A DNA stretch of 64,000 nt from Desmodesmus armatus (GCA_007449985.2 VIIQ02000727.1:1-64000), one strand, 5' to 3'; positions 1-11,947 are shown, numbered from the stretch's first letter. Made by a program: numbers and translations. Notes: a model not told the origin generated them from the sequence alone.

Positions 1-245
1 TGCCTGACAGGTGGGATGCGCCGTCTCTAGCCTAGGGTGCCCAAGGCAGCCCATGTGGGGCATGCATGTGACGACAGCAGCAGCAGTGCATTATTGTTGA
101 GATGGTTGCCGCATCATACCGCAATGTGCGAGAGTGTTGAAACGTGCGTCCTTTGTGCTGTCAGATCCGGCAATGGCTGCAGTACTGCTTCTTGCATAGC
201 TGCATGCGACGGAAGGCCACTTGGTCGCACAAGCCTGTGTGGCCC

Positions 246-509
246 TGAGCCTGTGTGCTGACCTGTACTTGCATCAGGCACGTCCGAGGTGTGATGGACC
301 TTGTGGACGCCTGCAGCGACCGCGTCAAGCAAGACAAGCTGTGTGGCAACAGCAGCTACCATGCAGCCGGTGACCGCAAGGGCGCGCGACAATAAGCGGG
401 TCACAGGGCGGTTCTGCTGGGGTGCCCGCACCTGGTCCTGCTCAGCATGGCCACAATGCCCGCTGCCTACGGCACGAGCGGTATGGCTATGCCTACCTGA
501 TGCTGGCTG
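246..509 (+). pseudogene. Degenerate upstream exon of the KDZ transposase (tentative)
   Basis: In one frame this stretch reads VMDLVDACSDRV...KLCGNSSYHAAGDRKG, then meets a TAA at 393-395. Past the stop the same frame gives GCPHLVLLSMATMP, and after a one-base shift near 470-480 it gives HERYGYAYLMLA, ending at a good donor (GCTG|GTGAGC). The order (CG-S-x-AA-D, then C-H, then ER-YAY-L) resembles the N-terminal half of the KDZ catalytic region, and it sits just upstream of the clear transposase exons. The stop and shift suggest this part is damaged, although an unrecognised intron could remove the stop. The join to the exon at 781 is not resolved. Confidence 0.4.
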
Positions 510-780
510 GTGAGCACAGTTGCGCGTCGTGTTGTTTTTGCTAGGCTCATTCTGTTGTCTGGGTTTTATTTGTGCATCCCATGCAGCATTACCGATTTTT
601 TCCCCATCACTTGAAATCACTAGGCTATCGCGCAGATAGCAGCAGTAGAACAAACTCTCTTTGGGTGTACAGTCACGACATGGCCCTTGGGTGTGTTGGG
701 CTCACATCGTGTTGTGGTATGCACAGCGTTGTCTGCATGCACTGCTGTCATGCGCTGCACGCAGTGCTGTCCCAGCTCAG

Positions 781-3700
781 AGGCGCTTCTTCTTTGGAGA
801 CCTGGTGTGCAAGTGGTATGCCTGGATTGCCAAGGTGGTGGAGAACATCGGCCTCAAGCGCGCTGCTGGTGATGTAAAAGTGGCCCGCCTGGTTGCGGAG
901 CTGCCCACCCAGTTGGTGGTGACACAGCAGCAGGTCCAGGACATCACGCCTGCCACGTCAGCCATGCACTCCAGTACCCATGTCTGGTGGTGCCAGGTGA
1001 GGTGCTTGGGTGTGTGGTGTGGGGGGGGGGGGAGGCATGAGTGACAGAGTGGGCCACTTGCAGCTTGGGTGTGTGGTGGGGGGGGGGGAGGGGGAGGCAT
1101 GAGTGCGCAAAACAAAGGGGCAAGCAGGCTGCAGGCAGCTGGTCAGCAGTGCGCGCAAGTAGGTGATCAGCAGCAAGTAAGGTGATCAGCAGGGCGGGCA
1201 ATGGATTGGGTGTGCGATCAGGTGCACCACACGCAAGGCCGCTGACTAGGGAGCTTGCTAGCACATCTGGGTTGCGGCAGCTGGAATGTGTGCAGGAGCA
1301 TGCACGTGTGTAAGGGCACAAGCACGCAATGTTTTTCGTCTAGGGTTATGTTGGGAGATGCATGCATGCCTTCTTGCATGTAGGTTCATGTGTGTGCGCG
1401 CCACGTGTGGGCATGGTTGCGGGTGGGTGCACGCGCAGGTTTGGGGGGGGGGGGGGGGGGGGCGCGTGCGCGCGTGCGCTGGCATTTAGTGACACATGGC
1501 TTTCAGGTTTGCGTATGTTCAGGATAGTGTTGTGGCTTTCAACCCGTTGCGCCTGTTTGTGCCGTGCAGTGTGCATGGGGGGCGCCATGCACACGCTGCA
1601 CGGTACTTCTAGTCCGTGTTGTGACTATGTACGTTACCTGACTGGCAGCCTGTTTTGACTCAAACACAGTTTGCAGCCTGCTCATGTGGACACCTGCCTG
1701 ATATGTTTGTGCTCAAACCAGGTCCTCTTTGGCCCCTTGTACCGCACCGGGCTAGGTCTTGAAGATGGAGAGTTCACTGAGCGGATTAACGCCTTTGTCA
1801 GCCCCTGGGGGTTCATTGTCAGGCGGATGTCTCCAGGCGGTAAGTGGCAAGTTTTGGTGGCCAGCGGAGCTAGCTCGTTTGCTTGCAAGCAGGCAGCAGC
1901 TGCCTTCTTCTGGGCCAGCTTTGTGGTCTCATGTCTCAGGTCAACATGCTGCATGCCAAGATCTGCCACACAACAGCTAGTACTAAGCAATTCCTGGGTT
2001 GCCAGTCAAACATTGGTGTGCCGTACCTTGCACACAGGCAGCACCGATCACCTGACTGAAGTGCTTTGGGACTGGAACCTGGACAAACAACGCAACCTGT
2101 GCGGCACACTGCACAAACGGTAAGCCTAAGCCATCACTGTCATAAGCCATACTGTGCGCATAATTGAGATTCCAGAGCAAGTTGCGTGTCACCTGATGGC
2201 ACGCTGCAGGTGGTACGGTGTGAGATGACAGACCTCCAGGAGCCAGCTGAGTGGTCACCAGGGGTTCGTGTCATGAACATTCCAGCAGCTGCTGATGATG
2301 CATGCTGCCACCTCCCTGCATTGCCAAGGTAGCTGCACACAAAGGTTGTTATGTGTTGCGCAGGTTCTTTGATGGCACTACTGGAGCACTGGCCAAGCTG
2401 CAAGCTGCAGGCAAGGCTTGGCAAAGCGCATACGAGGAAGCGGCCAGCGTCTACGGCGTGGATATCCAGCAGAGAGAAGTCATTGAGGCCATCGGTGCAG
2501 CCGTTGTGGCAGCAGCTCAAGGTGTGCATGGTCTTACAAATGCCAAATACATCCACCGTGCTGCGCTGCAAGTTTGAATAATAGCCACCTGCATGACACG
2601 CCGGGCTGCCATGCGTGCGCTTGGTGATCATCAACACTGCACCAGCAAGCCAAAGGTCACCGGTGCCCTATCCACTTGTTTTTGTTGACAGACACGGCAG
2701 CTTCAGCCGCTGTAATCTTACTACAACAGCAAGCCAAAGGTCACCGGTGCCGCCGCAGCGACACTCATGTCTGGTGTGTTGGTGAGTGCAAACGGTGGCA
2801 CTAAGCGGTTGTGTATTGATGTCATGTGCTTTGCCCTGCCTGCAGAGCATTCACGGCGTGCCAACCAGAAGTTGTCTCCTGCGGCGCAGTATGTCCAGCT
2901 GATCAAGGCTGTGCAGGAAACCAGGACTCTGGCTGATGTGCTGGCGTGCTTCAACGGCGCTGACCTGGTGTTGTCCGATGATGACATGATGTTTCAGGTG
3001 CAGCAGCTGGTCAGCAAGCTGAAGCAAAAGCTGCCAAAGCTCGAACGCAGGTGGGTCAACCTGGATGCACCGGACATGTGCATGTTGGTTACAACCGCCA
3101 GCCTCAGCCTGACAGTCTTTGCTGGGTGTATGACATGGGAGTGTTGCTATGACAATCAGCAGGTCATCAAGATGCAATCACTCGTAGACGACACTGCAAA
3201 GCCCAAGCTGTGCCGCAGTAGTGTCCTGGCTTGCTGGGTCAACTGTGACAGTATGTATCAGGGCGGGTCTGTTCGGCCAGGCATGCTGTGCCTGAGGTTG
3301 AGGACTGCCTGGTGAGTGATTTGCTTGCCCATGAACAGAGTCGACCATATCGCTGTCATTTGTTGTGCGTGCTTGCGCCGCGCGCGTGTGCTGTTTGCAG
3401 TCTGCAGAATCTCAGGCAGCGCTTGGAGCCCTGCGCCAGCTGGGGTGCAGTGCATGGCAGCAGCGCACAACCAGGCCCCTCCACACAGCCAGCTGGGCAG
3501 GGGCAACAAGGTCAGCAGCAGCAGCAGCAGCAGCAGCCCTTGCCTTCCATGGCTCAACTGGCAGCTGATCTTTTGCTGGACATCCAGTCACTGCAGCGGC
3601 AGGTGGGCGGTTTGCAGCGGGTTGGCTCAGCAGGTGAAACAGCATCCAGGGTGTTGACATTTGCGCAGCAGGTTGCTGCAATGCACAACAAGCTACACCT

Positions 3701-4867
3701 CTGGGCGGCCACAGGCAGCGGTGGTGTGGGGGTGCAGCAGTGGTTGCAGGAGCTGGCAGAGTACCAGTGCTGTGACTACGAGGATGCTATGGAGGCTACG
3801 TACCTGATGGTGGAGAAGCAGAGGTACAAGCTCAAAGGTGAGACTATGCGACTGGGGGGCAGGGGGGGGGGACAACATCATGTAACCCGTGCCAACATAT
3901 GTCAGTTTTGCATGCTAGCTATATTCAACATGACAGAGCATAACTGAACTAGTCAGTTCCTTTCCTCTGTGCAGTCTCTGGGTTGTTGCAGCTCTGCTCT
4001 GTAAGCCGGCATCACTCGGTAGCCATTGTTGTGCTGCAGGTCAACCTGACAAGGGTCAGCACTGCTGACCCCCAAAGAGCGCAAGGCGGTGCAGGACCGT
4101 ATGGGCGACCACAAAGCGCGCATCAAGCAGCTGGTTGACAAGTACAACTGCATCAGGGCACAGGGCAGCAACAACAGGCCAGATGACATCACGGCCGAGC
4201 AAGTGGTGGCTGGAGACTTCCCTTGGGCCTTCAGGGGCATTCCTGAGGATGCAACAGGTGAGCAGGTTGTGACACAACATGATGCTTGAGGGGCTGTGTC
4301 AACGGTTGGTGAGATCTCAAGGCTAGTGTGGTGGTGAAAGCGCTCAGGCACAGGCATAGAGCTATGCTGAAATCTATATACCTCACTGAAAATAAGCCAC
4401 TAAACCAAGACCTAACTAACTACCGTTATCAGTCAGAACCCCTTGGCTAAGGTACGCATGCTGGGATGATGCAGGTTTCAATGAAGCTGAGTGCAGGCCT
4501 TGGCCATGCGCCCGTCAACCGTTGAGTAGTACTTTGGTGCTGTACTGTTGCAGGTGTGCGGCTGTTCAAGGACAAGCTGAAGTACTGGGCGGCATACAAT
4601 AGCCTGCTGCGAGCACAAGAGCACAAGATCAAGATCAAGGGTGATGCAGACAGCCTGGTGATGTATTATGAGCAGCAAGAAGCGCAGCTTAGGGACAGTG
4701 GCAGCGGTGTGTATACAAGCTGGGTGCAGCCTGCACAGGCTGGGGACCAGGCTCTACATGAGGGATTGTTGGCGTTGACTCGGTCTGGCCTGCATGCAGT
4801 GCGTCGGCAGCTGACGGCAGCACGGGCAACACAGCAGGCCATCAGGGATGAGCGCCGGCAGGGTTGA
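781..4867 (+). CDS. KDZ (Kyakuja-Dileera-Zisupton) family DNA transposase, C-terminal 575 residues
   Basis: Eight exons join without phase conflict: 781-996, 1722-1839, 2038-2119, 2364-2521, 2846-3050, 3401-3837, 4060-4257, 4554-4867. The first two give the KDZ signature: FFFGDLVCKWY (the aspartate-cysteine block), AMHSSTHVWWCQVLFGPLY (the H...CQ block) and GLGLEDGEFTERINAFVSP, where DGE carries the catalytic glutamate. Then come TDHLTEVLWDWNLDKQR, a long helical region with a short polyQ run, LTPKERKAVQDRMGDHKARI, and a basic tail ending at TGA. KDZ enzymes are nuclear cut-and-paste transposases, common in fungi and green algae. The gene begins upstream, partly in the damaged segment at 246-509 and probably beyond the window edge. 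The coherent phases suggest recent activity of this half. Element termini were not identified. Confidence 0.8.
2646..2754 (+). repeat. Short direct duplication inside a KDZ intron
   Basis: The string GCAAGCCAAAGGTCACCGGT occurs at about 2645 and again at about 2730, 85 bp apart. Both copies lie between the exons ending at 2521 and starting at 2846, so they do not affect the coding sequence. Confidence 0.7.
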
Positions 4868-5603
4868 GCGCAGCTTGCTGCTGCATCGTCTGCTGTACTG
4901 TTGGGTGTGCAGTGCTGCCGCAAGGCAGCATGCATCCCGCGCTGTCTATGCCGCGCACTTTGTGGTAGGCAGCAGGTGTGGTGCTGCCTGCACCCCAGTC
5001 AGCAAGCTTGTTGGGCCGCATGCGCGGCAGAAGATTTGGTTGTTTGACCTGTGCAGGGAGGTGATTACGGGGTTGTCATTGAGCAGTGCAGCTTGGTGCT
5101 GCTGCTGCTGCATTTTAGCAGAGTATCATCATTGTAGTGCTGCACTATGGTAGCACACTGATTCAATTCAAGTTGTGTAGCGCGGGGGGTGCCACCGTGT
5201 ACCACCCTGGTGCATGGGCAAGGGTGGCAGCAACGTTGTTGGAGTCTCAGCATGTGCAAGGAGGGGCTCATGAGTCTTGTGGCACACTCAGTGAAGACGG
5301 CAAGTCAGTTGAGTCAATCGCCGGGGTTGCGGGTGACTTGCACATGCCAAGGGCAAGTCACGCTGACTGGGCAACTTGTTCAAAGCAAGCACAGGAAACC
5401 CAGCTTTCTACAGCCTCCTACAGTCCAACAGGTAGATGTTCAGCACACAACAGCTTTTGACCAAATCCAGCATTGTTTATCTGTCTCAGCGCCTAGTCAT
5501 TGTTTGCAGCTGCCAAGCAAGTCTCTGTCAAGTAAGCCCCTCTGGTGCTGATGAGTTTCATACGATTGGTTGGTAGCAGTGGCATGTTGACTGTTTGAAA
5601 GTG
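4868..5603. other. Non-coding stretch after the KDZ gene
   Basis: No protein family, RNA gene or clear repeat was recognised. The ORFs here are short and lack splice support. It probably holds the transposase 3' UTR and the element's right part, but no TGTAA signal or terminal repeat was located. Confidence 0.5.
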
Positions 5604-7598
5604 TTCAGCACAGCGCGCCACTGCCAACAAGTACCTACAGGCTCAGACTGAAGGCCACATGTCACATTTGAGGAGCCAGACATCAAGGGACAGGCCATTT
5701 ACCCCCCCCCCCCCACCCCCCCCCCCCCCAACACCCCCCACACACACACCACCCTTTGCTTGCAAGCATTGCTAGCAGCATTGCGGCCACGCCAGCGGGT
5801 TTCTGAGGATGCACCCCCCTACAATGTTTGTGTCATAGGGGCCATGGAGTAGGGTTGTGGGGTTTTCAGAGCCCTCAGGGTTGGTGCTGGCTGTTTGTGG
5901 CGGTTGCAGGCCGCAGCTTGCAATGCTTCAGATACGCCTCAAGTCACACCACTTGGCGACAAGCGACAGGCAGCGCTGCCTGTACAGGGGACCAAACATG
6001 CCTGAAGCAATGGATTTGGTACCATAGGAGGCTCTGGCAGTGATTCCCACAGCATAAGCAGCCTGTTTTCAACCATAACTCACATCGCCCCAAAAACTCA
6101 AAATCCCTTGTTTCGGGGCATCAAAACCCCCCTTGCGAGGCCATGACGCAATGCTCAGCACAGCGCGCCACTGCCAACAAGTACCTACAGGCTCAAACTG
6201 AAGGCCACATGTCACATTTGAGGAGCCAGACATCAAGGGACAGGCCATTTACCCCCCCCCCCCCTCCACCTCCCCCCCCCCCCCCCAAACACCCCACACA
6301 CACCACCCTTTGCTTGCATGCATTGCTTGCAGCATTGCCGGCCACGCCAGCGGGTTTCTGAGGATGCACCCCCCTACAATGTTTGTGTCATAGGGGCCAT
6401 GGAGTAGGGTTGTGGGGTTTTCAGAGCCCTCAGGGTTGGTGCTGGCTGTTTGTGGCGGTTGCAGGCCGCAGCTTGCAATGCTTCAGATACGCCTCAAGTC
6501 ACACCACTTGGCGACAAGCGACAGGCAGCGCTGCCTGTACAGGGGACCAAACATGCCTGAAGCAATGGATTTGGTACCATAGGAGGCTCTGGCAGTGATT
6601 CCCACAGCATAAGCAGCCTGTTTTCAACCATAACTCACATCGCCCCAAAAACTCAAAATCCCTTGTTTCGGGGCATCAAAACCCCCTTGCGAGGCCATGA
6701 CGCAATGCTCAGCACAGCGCGCCACTGCCAACAAGTACCTACAGGCTCAAACTGAAGGCCACATGTCACATTTGAGGAGCCAGACATCAAGGGACAGGCC
6801 ATTTACCCCCCCCCCCCTCCACCTCCCCCCCCCCCCCCCAAACACCCCACACACACCACCCTTTGCTTGCATGCATTGCTTGCAGCATTGCCGGCCACGC
6901 CAGCGGGTTTCTGAGGATGCACCCCCCTACAATGTTTGTGTCATAGGGGCCATGGAGTAGGGTTGTGGGGTTTTCAGAGCCCTCAGGGTTGGTGCTGGCT
7001 GTTTGTGGCGGTTGCAGGCCGCAGCTTGCAATGCTTCAGATACGCCTCAAGTCACACCACTTGGGGCAAGCGACAGGCAGCGCTGCCTGTACAGGGGACC
7101 AAACATGCCTTAAGCAATGGATTTGGTACCATAGGAGGCTCTGGCAGTGATTCCCACAGCATAAGCAGCCTGTTTTCAACCATAACTCACATCGCCCCAA
7201 AAACTCAAAATCCCTTGTTTCGGGGCATCAAAACCCCCTTGCGAGGCCATGACGCAATGCTCAGCACAGCGCGCCACTGCCAACAAGTACCTACAGGCTC
7301 AAACTGAAGGCCACATGTCACATTTGAGGAGCCAGACATCAAGGGACAGGCCATTTACCCCCCCCCCCCCCCACCTCCCCCCCCCCCCCAAACACCCCAC
7401 ACACACCACCCTTTGCTTGCAAGCATTGCTAGCAGCATTGCGGCCACGCCAGCGGGTTTCTGAGGATGCACCCCCCCTACAATGCTTGTGTCATAGGGGC
7501 CATGGAGTAGGGTTGTGGGGTTCTCAGAGCCCTCAGGGGCGGTGCTGGCTGTTTGTGGCGGTTGCAGGCCGCAGCTTGCAATGCTTCAGATACGCCTC
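5604..7598. repeat. Tandem satellite, about 554-bp unit, 3.6 copies
   Basis: Units begin at the string TCAGCACAGCGCGCCACTGC at 5604, 6154, 6709 and 7261, giving lengths of 550, 555 and 552 bp. A 338-bp partial copy ends abruptly at 7598 within GATACGCCTC. Copies are nearly identical; differences are mostly in the two poly-C tracts (for example 5701-5728) and small indels. Each unit also carries CGCCCCAAAAACTC and CCTTGTTTCGGGGCATC. Small ORFs recur in every unit but only mirror the repeat. The array lies between two convergent genes, the KDZ transposase and the 611-aa protein gene. Confidence 0.95.
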
Positions 7599-7714
7599 GC
7601 CGCGGAGTGCAAGCTGTTCTACTGCTGGCCGCCTCCTTGCAAACACACAGCTTTTGTGTGTGATGCTGTAATCTATGGTATGTTCAGTGTCTTGCATTGA
7701 CACCATGACAGAAA

Positions 7715-8217
7715 GGTGCTGATTGTACGTCACAGACAGTATGGTTGCAAGCTGCTGTGCATGCAATCTGCCGTCAGTGCTGCATGTGAAGCCGGCTGCT
7801 GCTGATGCTGGATACCTGCGTGAACACCTCATCGCATGGGGCCGTGAGCTGCTGATGTCTGCTCCTGCTATGGATATAACTGCTTCTCTTGTACTAGGTT
7901 CTCAAAGGTTTACACTCTATGATTTCTGCCCCCAAGGGATTTCTGCCCCCTCCTGAGCTGCTTGACTCCAACAGCATACACTCTCCCTACAAGAAGGGAA
8001 TTTAGGCATGCCCTACCAGGCACGCACCCCGGCGCATGACCCTCGCACGGTCAGAGACTCAACAGGCACATGACACAACTGTCATGCCCTTTTGACCACT
8101 GGACAAGTGGCCATTCTCATGTGGCACACTCACCCACTGCTGCTCAAGCTACTCTCAGCACTAACAACAACTCCAACAGTCCATCCATTGGGCAGCTGCC
8201 GGAATCAGTCCTGACAC
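7715..8217. repeat. Dispersed repeat, copy 1 (about 500 bp)
   Basis: This segment matches 59061-59589 over its whole length. Shared strings include TATGGATATA-ACTGCTTCTC, GACACAACTGTCATGCCC and CTGCTGCTCAAGCTACTCTC. Homology starts at AGGTGCTGA and stops sharply at TCCTGACAC on both sides. It lies just 3' of the minus-strand gene ending at 8331 and contains TTACA on the plus strand, that is, a TGTAA polyadenylation signal for that gene. It may therefore be that family's 3' UTR, or a short non-autonomous element. Confidence 0.9.
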
Positions 8218-8330
8218 TGCCAAGCAGTGGATCAACCAACACTTGAGATCGAGGCATCCCTGCACTTGGTGTCGTCAGCCCTCAACGTGAGGCCCCCTCA
8301 CCAACTACAGCAAAGACCCTGCCACGCCAC

Positions 8331-10276
8331 TCAACCGGCTGTTTCTGCGCCTGCTGCTGTTTCTGTCTCTGTCTCTGCGGCTGCGGCTGCTGCTGCTAGT
8401 GCTGCTGCTGCCTCGCTTATGCGCAGCAAGATACCACTTGGGATCTTGGTGTCGTTTTGCACCAACATCAGCTGCGCAGGTGGCATGCTGCCCAGCTGCT
8501 CTACAGTGACACGCGCTGCTGCCAAGCTCTGCTGGTACCTGGCACGGTCTGACTCCTCAAGGCCTTCCACACTCAGCAGCAGCTCCTTTAGCGCATCCCC
8601 GCTGCCTGCTGCCCCCTGCTGCGCTGCCTTGGCGTCACGTTCCATTGCAACCATGAACTGCTTGACAAGCCCATTGATCAGCTTGTGATCCCTGATCCTG
8701 TTGCCCAGCTTGCCATAGCCTGCAAGTTTGAACCAACACACACACACACACATCAGTTGGTTGATTGAATACCTAGTGTTCAGGCCCGCCCAGAACCGTG
8801 TGATAGCAGCAGTGTCAGCAGTAACCGACTGCGGGAGACTTTGCAGGGGCTCCAAGACTTGGTGTTGTAGGCGGTGCAGCACAACACAACCGAGCGCTGG
8901 TGATAGGGTCTCGCCTGTGTTTGGCCGCAGTGTGACAGCTGCCTGGTACTTTGATGCATACCGCCGTAACTAGCACTACATATCTCCCAGAGCTTGGAGC
9001 TATTGCAGCAGAGACTGCACACAAACAGAGGTGGTTGCCTGCATGCCTCACCCAGGACGACCAGCTTGTTCTTGGAGAGGCCCTGCCTGTACACCACGAG
9101 GCCGATGTGGGTTTGGCCGTTTGTGGCGTTGTACACCTGTTGTGCCTTCTCCCTCAGCACACCCAAGGACCTGTTGGGCTGCTTCCAGACGCCCCTGTCA
9201 TTGGAAGCCGCCAGCATCGCCCGGAACTTCTTCACATCAACGTCACACCCGTCGCACCTCCCCTGCACAAGCAAGCAGCAGCATGACCAGCATTTCAATG
9301 ACTCTTCCTGAACCACTGTGCTGCAGCTGGTCATATGCGAGCATGCAGCAGCTGGGTGATGCACGAGCAGCACCCACAGGTGCACCAACAGCGCGACATG
9401 CAGCCTTCCTGCCCCCTGCTCCCCTGCCCCCACGCACATGCACGCACCCACCCACATGCGCGCGCGCTGCCAGACATGTACAGTACAAGTAAACACACAA
9501 AAGCCGGTGTGCAGGCCAAAAGATGCATCGGGCTTGGAACGCTGGCCCTAAAGGCCAGGGTGACATTCCACCCACCTGGTTGGGAGCCAGCTCTTTGCCG
9601 CATGGCGTCTTGTTCTGGCCAGCGCCCGTGCGACCTGGCGGTGCCTTGCAGAAGGGGCGCGCGCCGTTCTGCTGTAGAGCTTTCAGCGCGCGCTCTGCCT
9701 CCCCCTCCTGCACTTCCCCCGCTGCTACTGCTGCTGCTGCTGCTGCCGCCACTGTTGCGGCATTCTTTGCCTTCTTGGTCACCCTTGGTGGGAGTACATC
9801 CACTGACCGTACTGGCTCCTCCTCAGGCACATCATCATCTGCTGCTGCTGCTGCTGCTGCTGCGTTCTCATCACCTGCTGGGCCCCTACCACCCCACGCT
9901 GCTCTGCCCCTGCCGCCGCCCCTGCCGCCGCCCCTGCCTCCGCCCCTGCTGCTGCCTGCACGTCCTCCCCGACCCCTGCCCCCAGCAGGGACTTCAGCAG
10001 AGCCTCCACCGTAGGCCATGCCAGCATTGCTACCTGCTGCTTCCCACATGGCGGAATACATGCCGGCTGAGGGGCCCATTGCTGCGTAGCCTGTCCCAGC
10101 AGGGGCCGCTGCTGCAGCACCTGGCACCCCACCTGCAGCTGCTGCTGCAGCACCTGGCACCCCACCTGCAGCTGCTGCTGCTGCTGCTGCGCCAGGCACC
10201 CCACCTGCAGCTGCTGCGGCACCCTCCACGCCACCTGCTGCCCCTGCTGCCCCTGCTGCACCAGCAGCTGCTGCCC

Positions 10277-10307
<31 letters not shown>

Positions 10308-10696
10308 ATGCTTCAGGGTATTTAAGAGGCGAATCAGCGCTTTCTGTCTATCCCATAGTAACTGCTGCACATGAGGGTGGAGTTTGTCGCTGGACGCCGC
10401 AACCAGCAGTTGCCCGATCTGGGTCGGAGTTGCCCACCAGCTGACAAACAGTAGAGCCTCCTCAGCTTGCTGGGTGGTTAAACCCCATTTGGACTGCAGC
10501 TCCAGCACGACCTCATCCCCTCGCATGAAGCGCAGGTTCTTTGGGGTGCTGGGATCGTATCCAACCGCCCAGTGCAAATGGTCATCTGCATGGGAGCCAG
10601 GGCACTTGTGTCAGCGAAGGCAGAAGGCTTAAGTGAGTGAAGGAAAGTATATGTGACATTTGTACCTGATCCAGCATCAGGTGGCGGTGCAGCCAT
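8331..10696 (-). CDS. 611-aa Gln/Ala/RGG-rich protein with Cys cluster, probably part of a mobile element
   Basis: Four exons join in phase: 10696-10666 (MAAPPPDAGS), 10585-9576, 9262-9052, 8914-8331. The order is a helical N-terminal domain (YDPSTPKNLRFMRGDEV, about 100 aa), a polyQ run, Ala-Gly-Val-Pro repeats, an RGG/GRG box typical of RNA-binding tails, and an acidic stretch DDDVPEEEP. A candidate zinc-binding cluster follows (FCKAPPG, TPCGKEL, then GRCDGCD across the exon junction), and finally a helical C-terminal region. A (TG)n tract near 8745 is read through as CVCVC, because no intron fits there. I do not recognise the family. It converges on the KDZ gene across the satellite, and its downstream region is a dispersed repeat, so an accessory transposon protein is plausible. 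The exon model is firm; the function is unknown. Confidence 0.65.
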
Positions 10697-10818
10697 TGCT
10701 GGGGGCTGTACTGATCTGATCTGAAGAACACTGTCGATACAACGGGCGGAAGCAACGAAGAGACCGGCCTGAAACTCAATCAAAGCCGATGCAAGCTTGA
10801 ACAGACCCGTTCGGCTGT

Positions 10819-11330
10819 TTACGTGCAGATTTGAGGGTGCTGAGGTTTCAACTGACGTTTCAAACAAGCGAAGTCAAGGCTCGGTTGTTGAACGCCATCG
10901 TCCATCTTGGGGGGGGCCAGCTTGAACGTACTCATGCAACTTGGTGGCACATACTCATTGCATACATACATGCAACCTCCTCGTTGCACACATACATACA
11001 ACATACTACCCCTTGACCCTGTACTCTCACACTTGGTGACTGTTATGTCCATGTAGTCAATGCTATGCTGACTGTACTGCCAAGTGATTTTGATGTTGGG
11101 CAGGGTGCTGTTAAGCACCTGCAAGAACGCTAGCAAGCTGGCCTCGTCCCCCTCCCACACAAAGAAGCCATCATCAATGAAGCGCTTGTATACCCGGGTT
11201 CGCATCCTGCTTGGGTCGCTGGAGTGGGCTAACTTGATCCCACAGCGTCTGTACCCAATCGATGTAACGTGCAGGTGACTCCGTGATGACCTGGAGGGCC
11301 GGGCAATGCTCGCAAACAGCTTGTACTAGA
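10819..11330 (-). pseudogene. Penelope-like element reverse transcriptase fragment
   Basis: The minus frame reads RTRVYKRFIDDGFFVWEGDE, then LLAFLQVLNSTLPNIKITW and HSIDYMDITVTK. This is the conserved RT stretch of Penelope-like elements: the (R/K)(Y/F)IDD catalytic block, then the L..LN..HP.IKFT and INFLD segments. A later NEYVPPSC resembles the following block. Only about 150 residues are present, with no N-terminal RT motifs and no GIY-YIG endonuclease, so it is a relic. It sits just upstream of the 611-aa gene. Confidence 0.7.
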
Positions 11331-11947
11331 ATTTGGCTGCCTCTGGCGGCAGTGTACGCAGGCGGAGAGATTAGTGCGATGCCCTGGTCTGGAGCAGCAG
11401 CAGCAATGGTCGTGGTGGTTAGCTATAGCTATAGCCGTAGCTACGGGTAAGGTGTTGGGAAACTATTACCAGCAGACAGTGCTGTTGTGCTGCAGTCAGC
11501 AGCCTACCCGGGGCAATATACTAAATGAATCACCGGTGAGGCACTGGCACTGGCAGCTAAAACGACCCAGCCATGGGCATATTGGCCAGGTTGCTGCACA
11601 TACGCAATTGACCTACTTGGCAGACCAACTCCCAATATTCTGCTGTTCGAAGCAGCACCACCAGCTCCACCTGCTGGCAGCACATGCTGCTATTGTGGTT
11701 CAAACACGACCCAACACACCGTGCTTCGGCGTCTGCAGCTTGCATCATGCAGAGGCCACAGCTGCTGCTGCTGCTGCTGAGGTTTCTGTACTGCTGGATG
11801 GCGGCGTTCAAGCCCAAGGTCCACGCATGTGTGTTGCAAAGTGGCATGTGCCAGCTGCCGCTGTCGCTCACAAGACCCACACACCACACATACACATGCC
11901 ACACATGCCTTGTGTGACTACCCGTAACAGCATCAAACACCAATTGT
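11331..11947. other. Stretch without a recognised gene
   Basis: Only a short CTG-rich segment near 11760 stands out. The ORFs on both strands are low-complexity or unsupported. Confidence 0.4.

Noticed and set aside
5604..7598. CRISPR-like array
   Set aside because: Units of about 554 bp are near-identical throughout, with no short repeat/unique spacer pattern; the host is eukaryotic.
5828..7671. Recurrent small ORFs (70-140 aa) in the satellite
   Set aside because: They repeat only because the DNA repeats, with poly-C giving Pro runs and no homology or splice context.
9335..10444. 369-aa plus-strand open frame opposite the 611-aa gene
   Set aside because: Leu/Pro/Cys-rich antisense shadow of CAG/CTG and GGC repeats; the minus strand has phase-consistent exons and sensible motifs.
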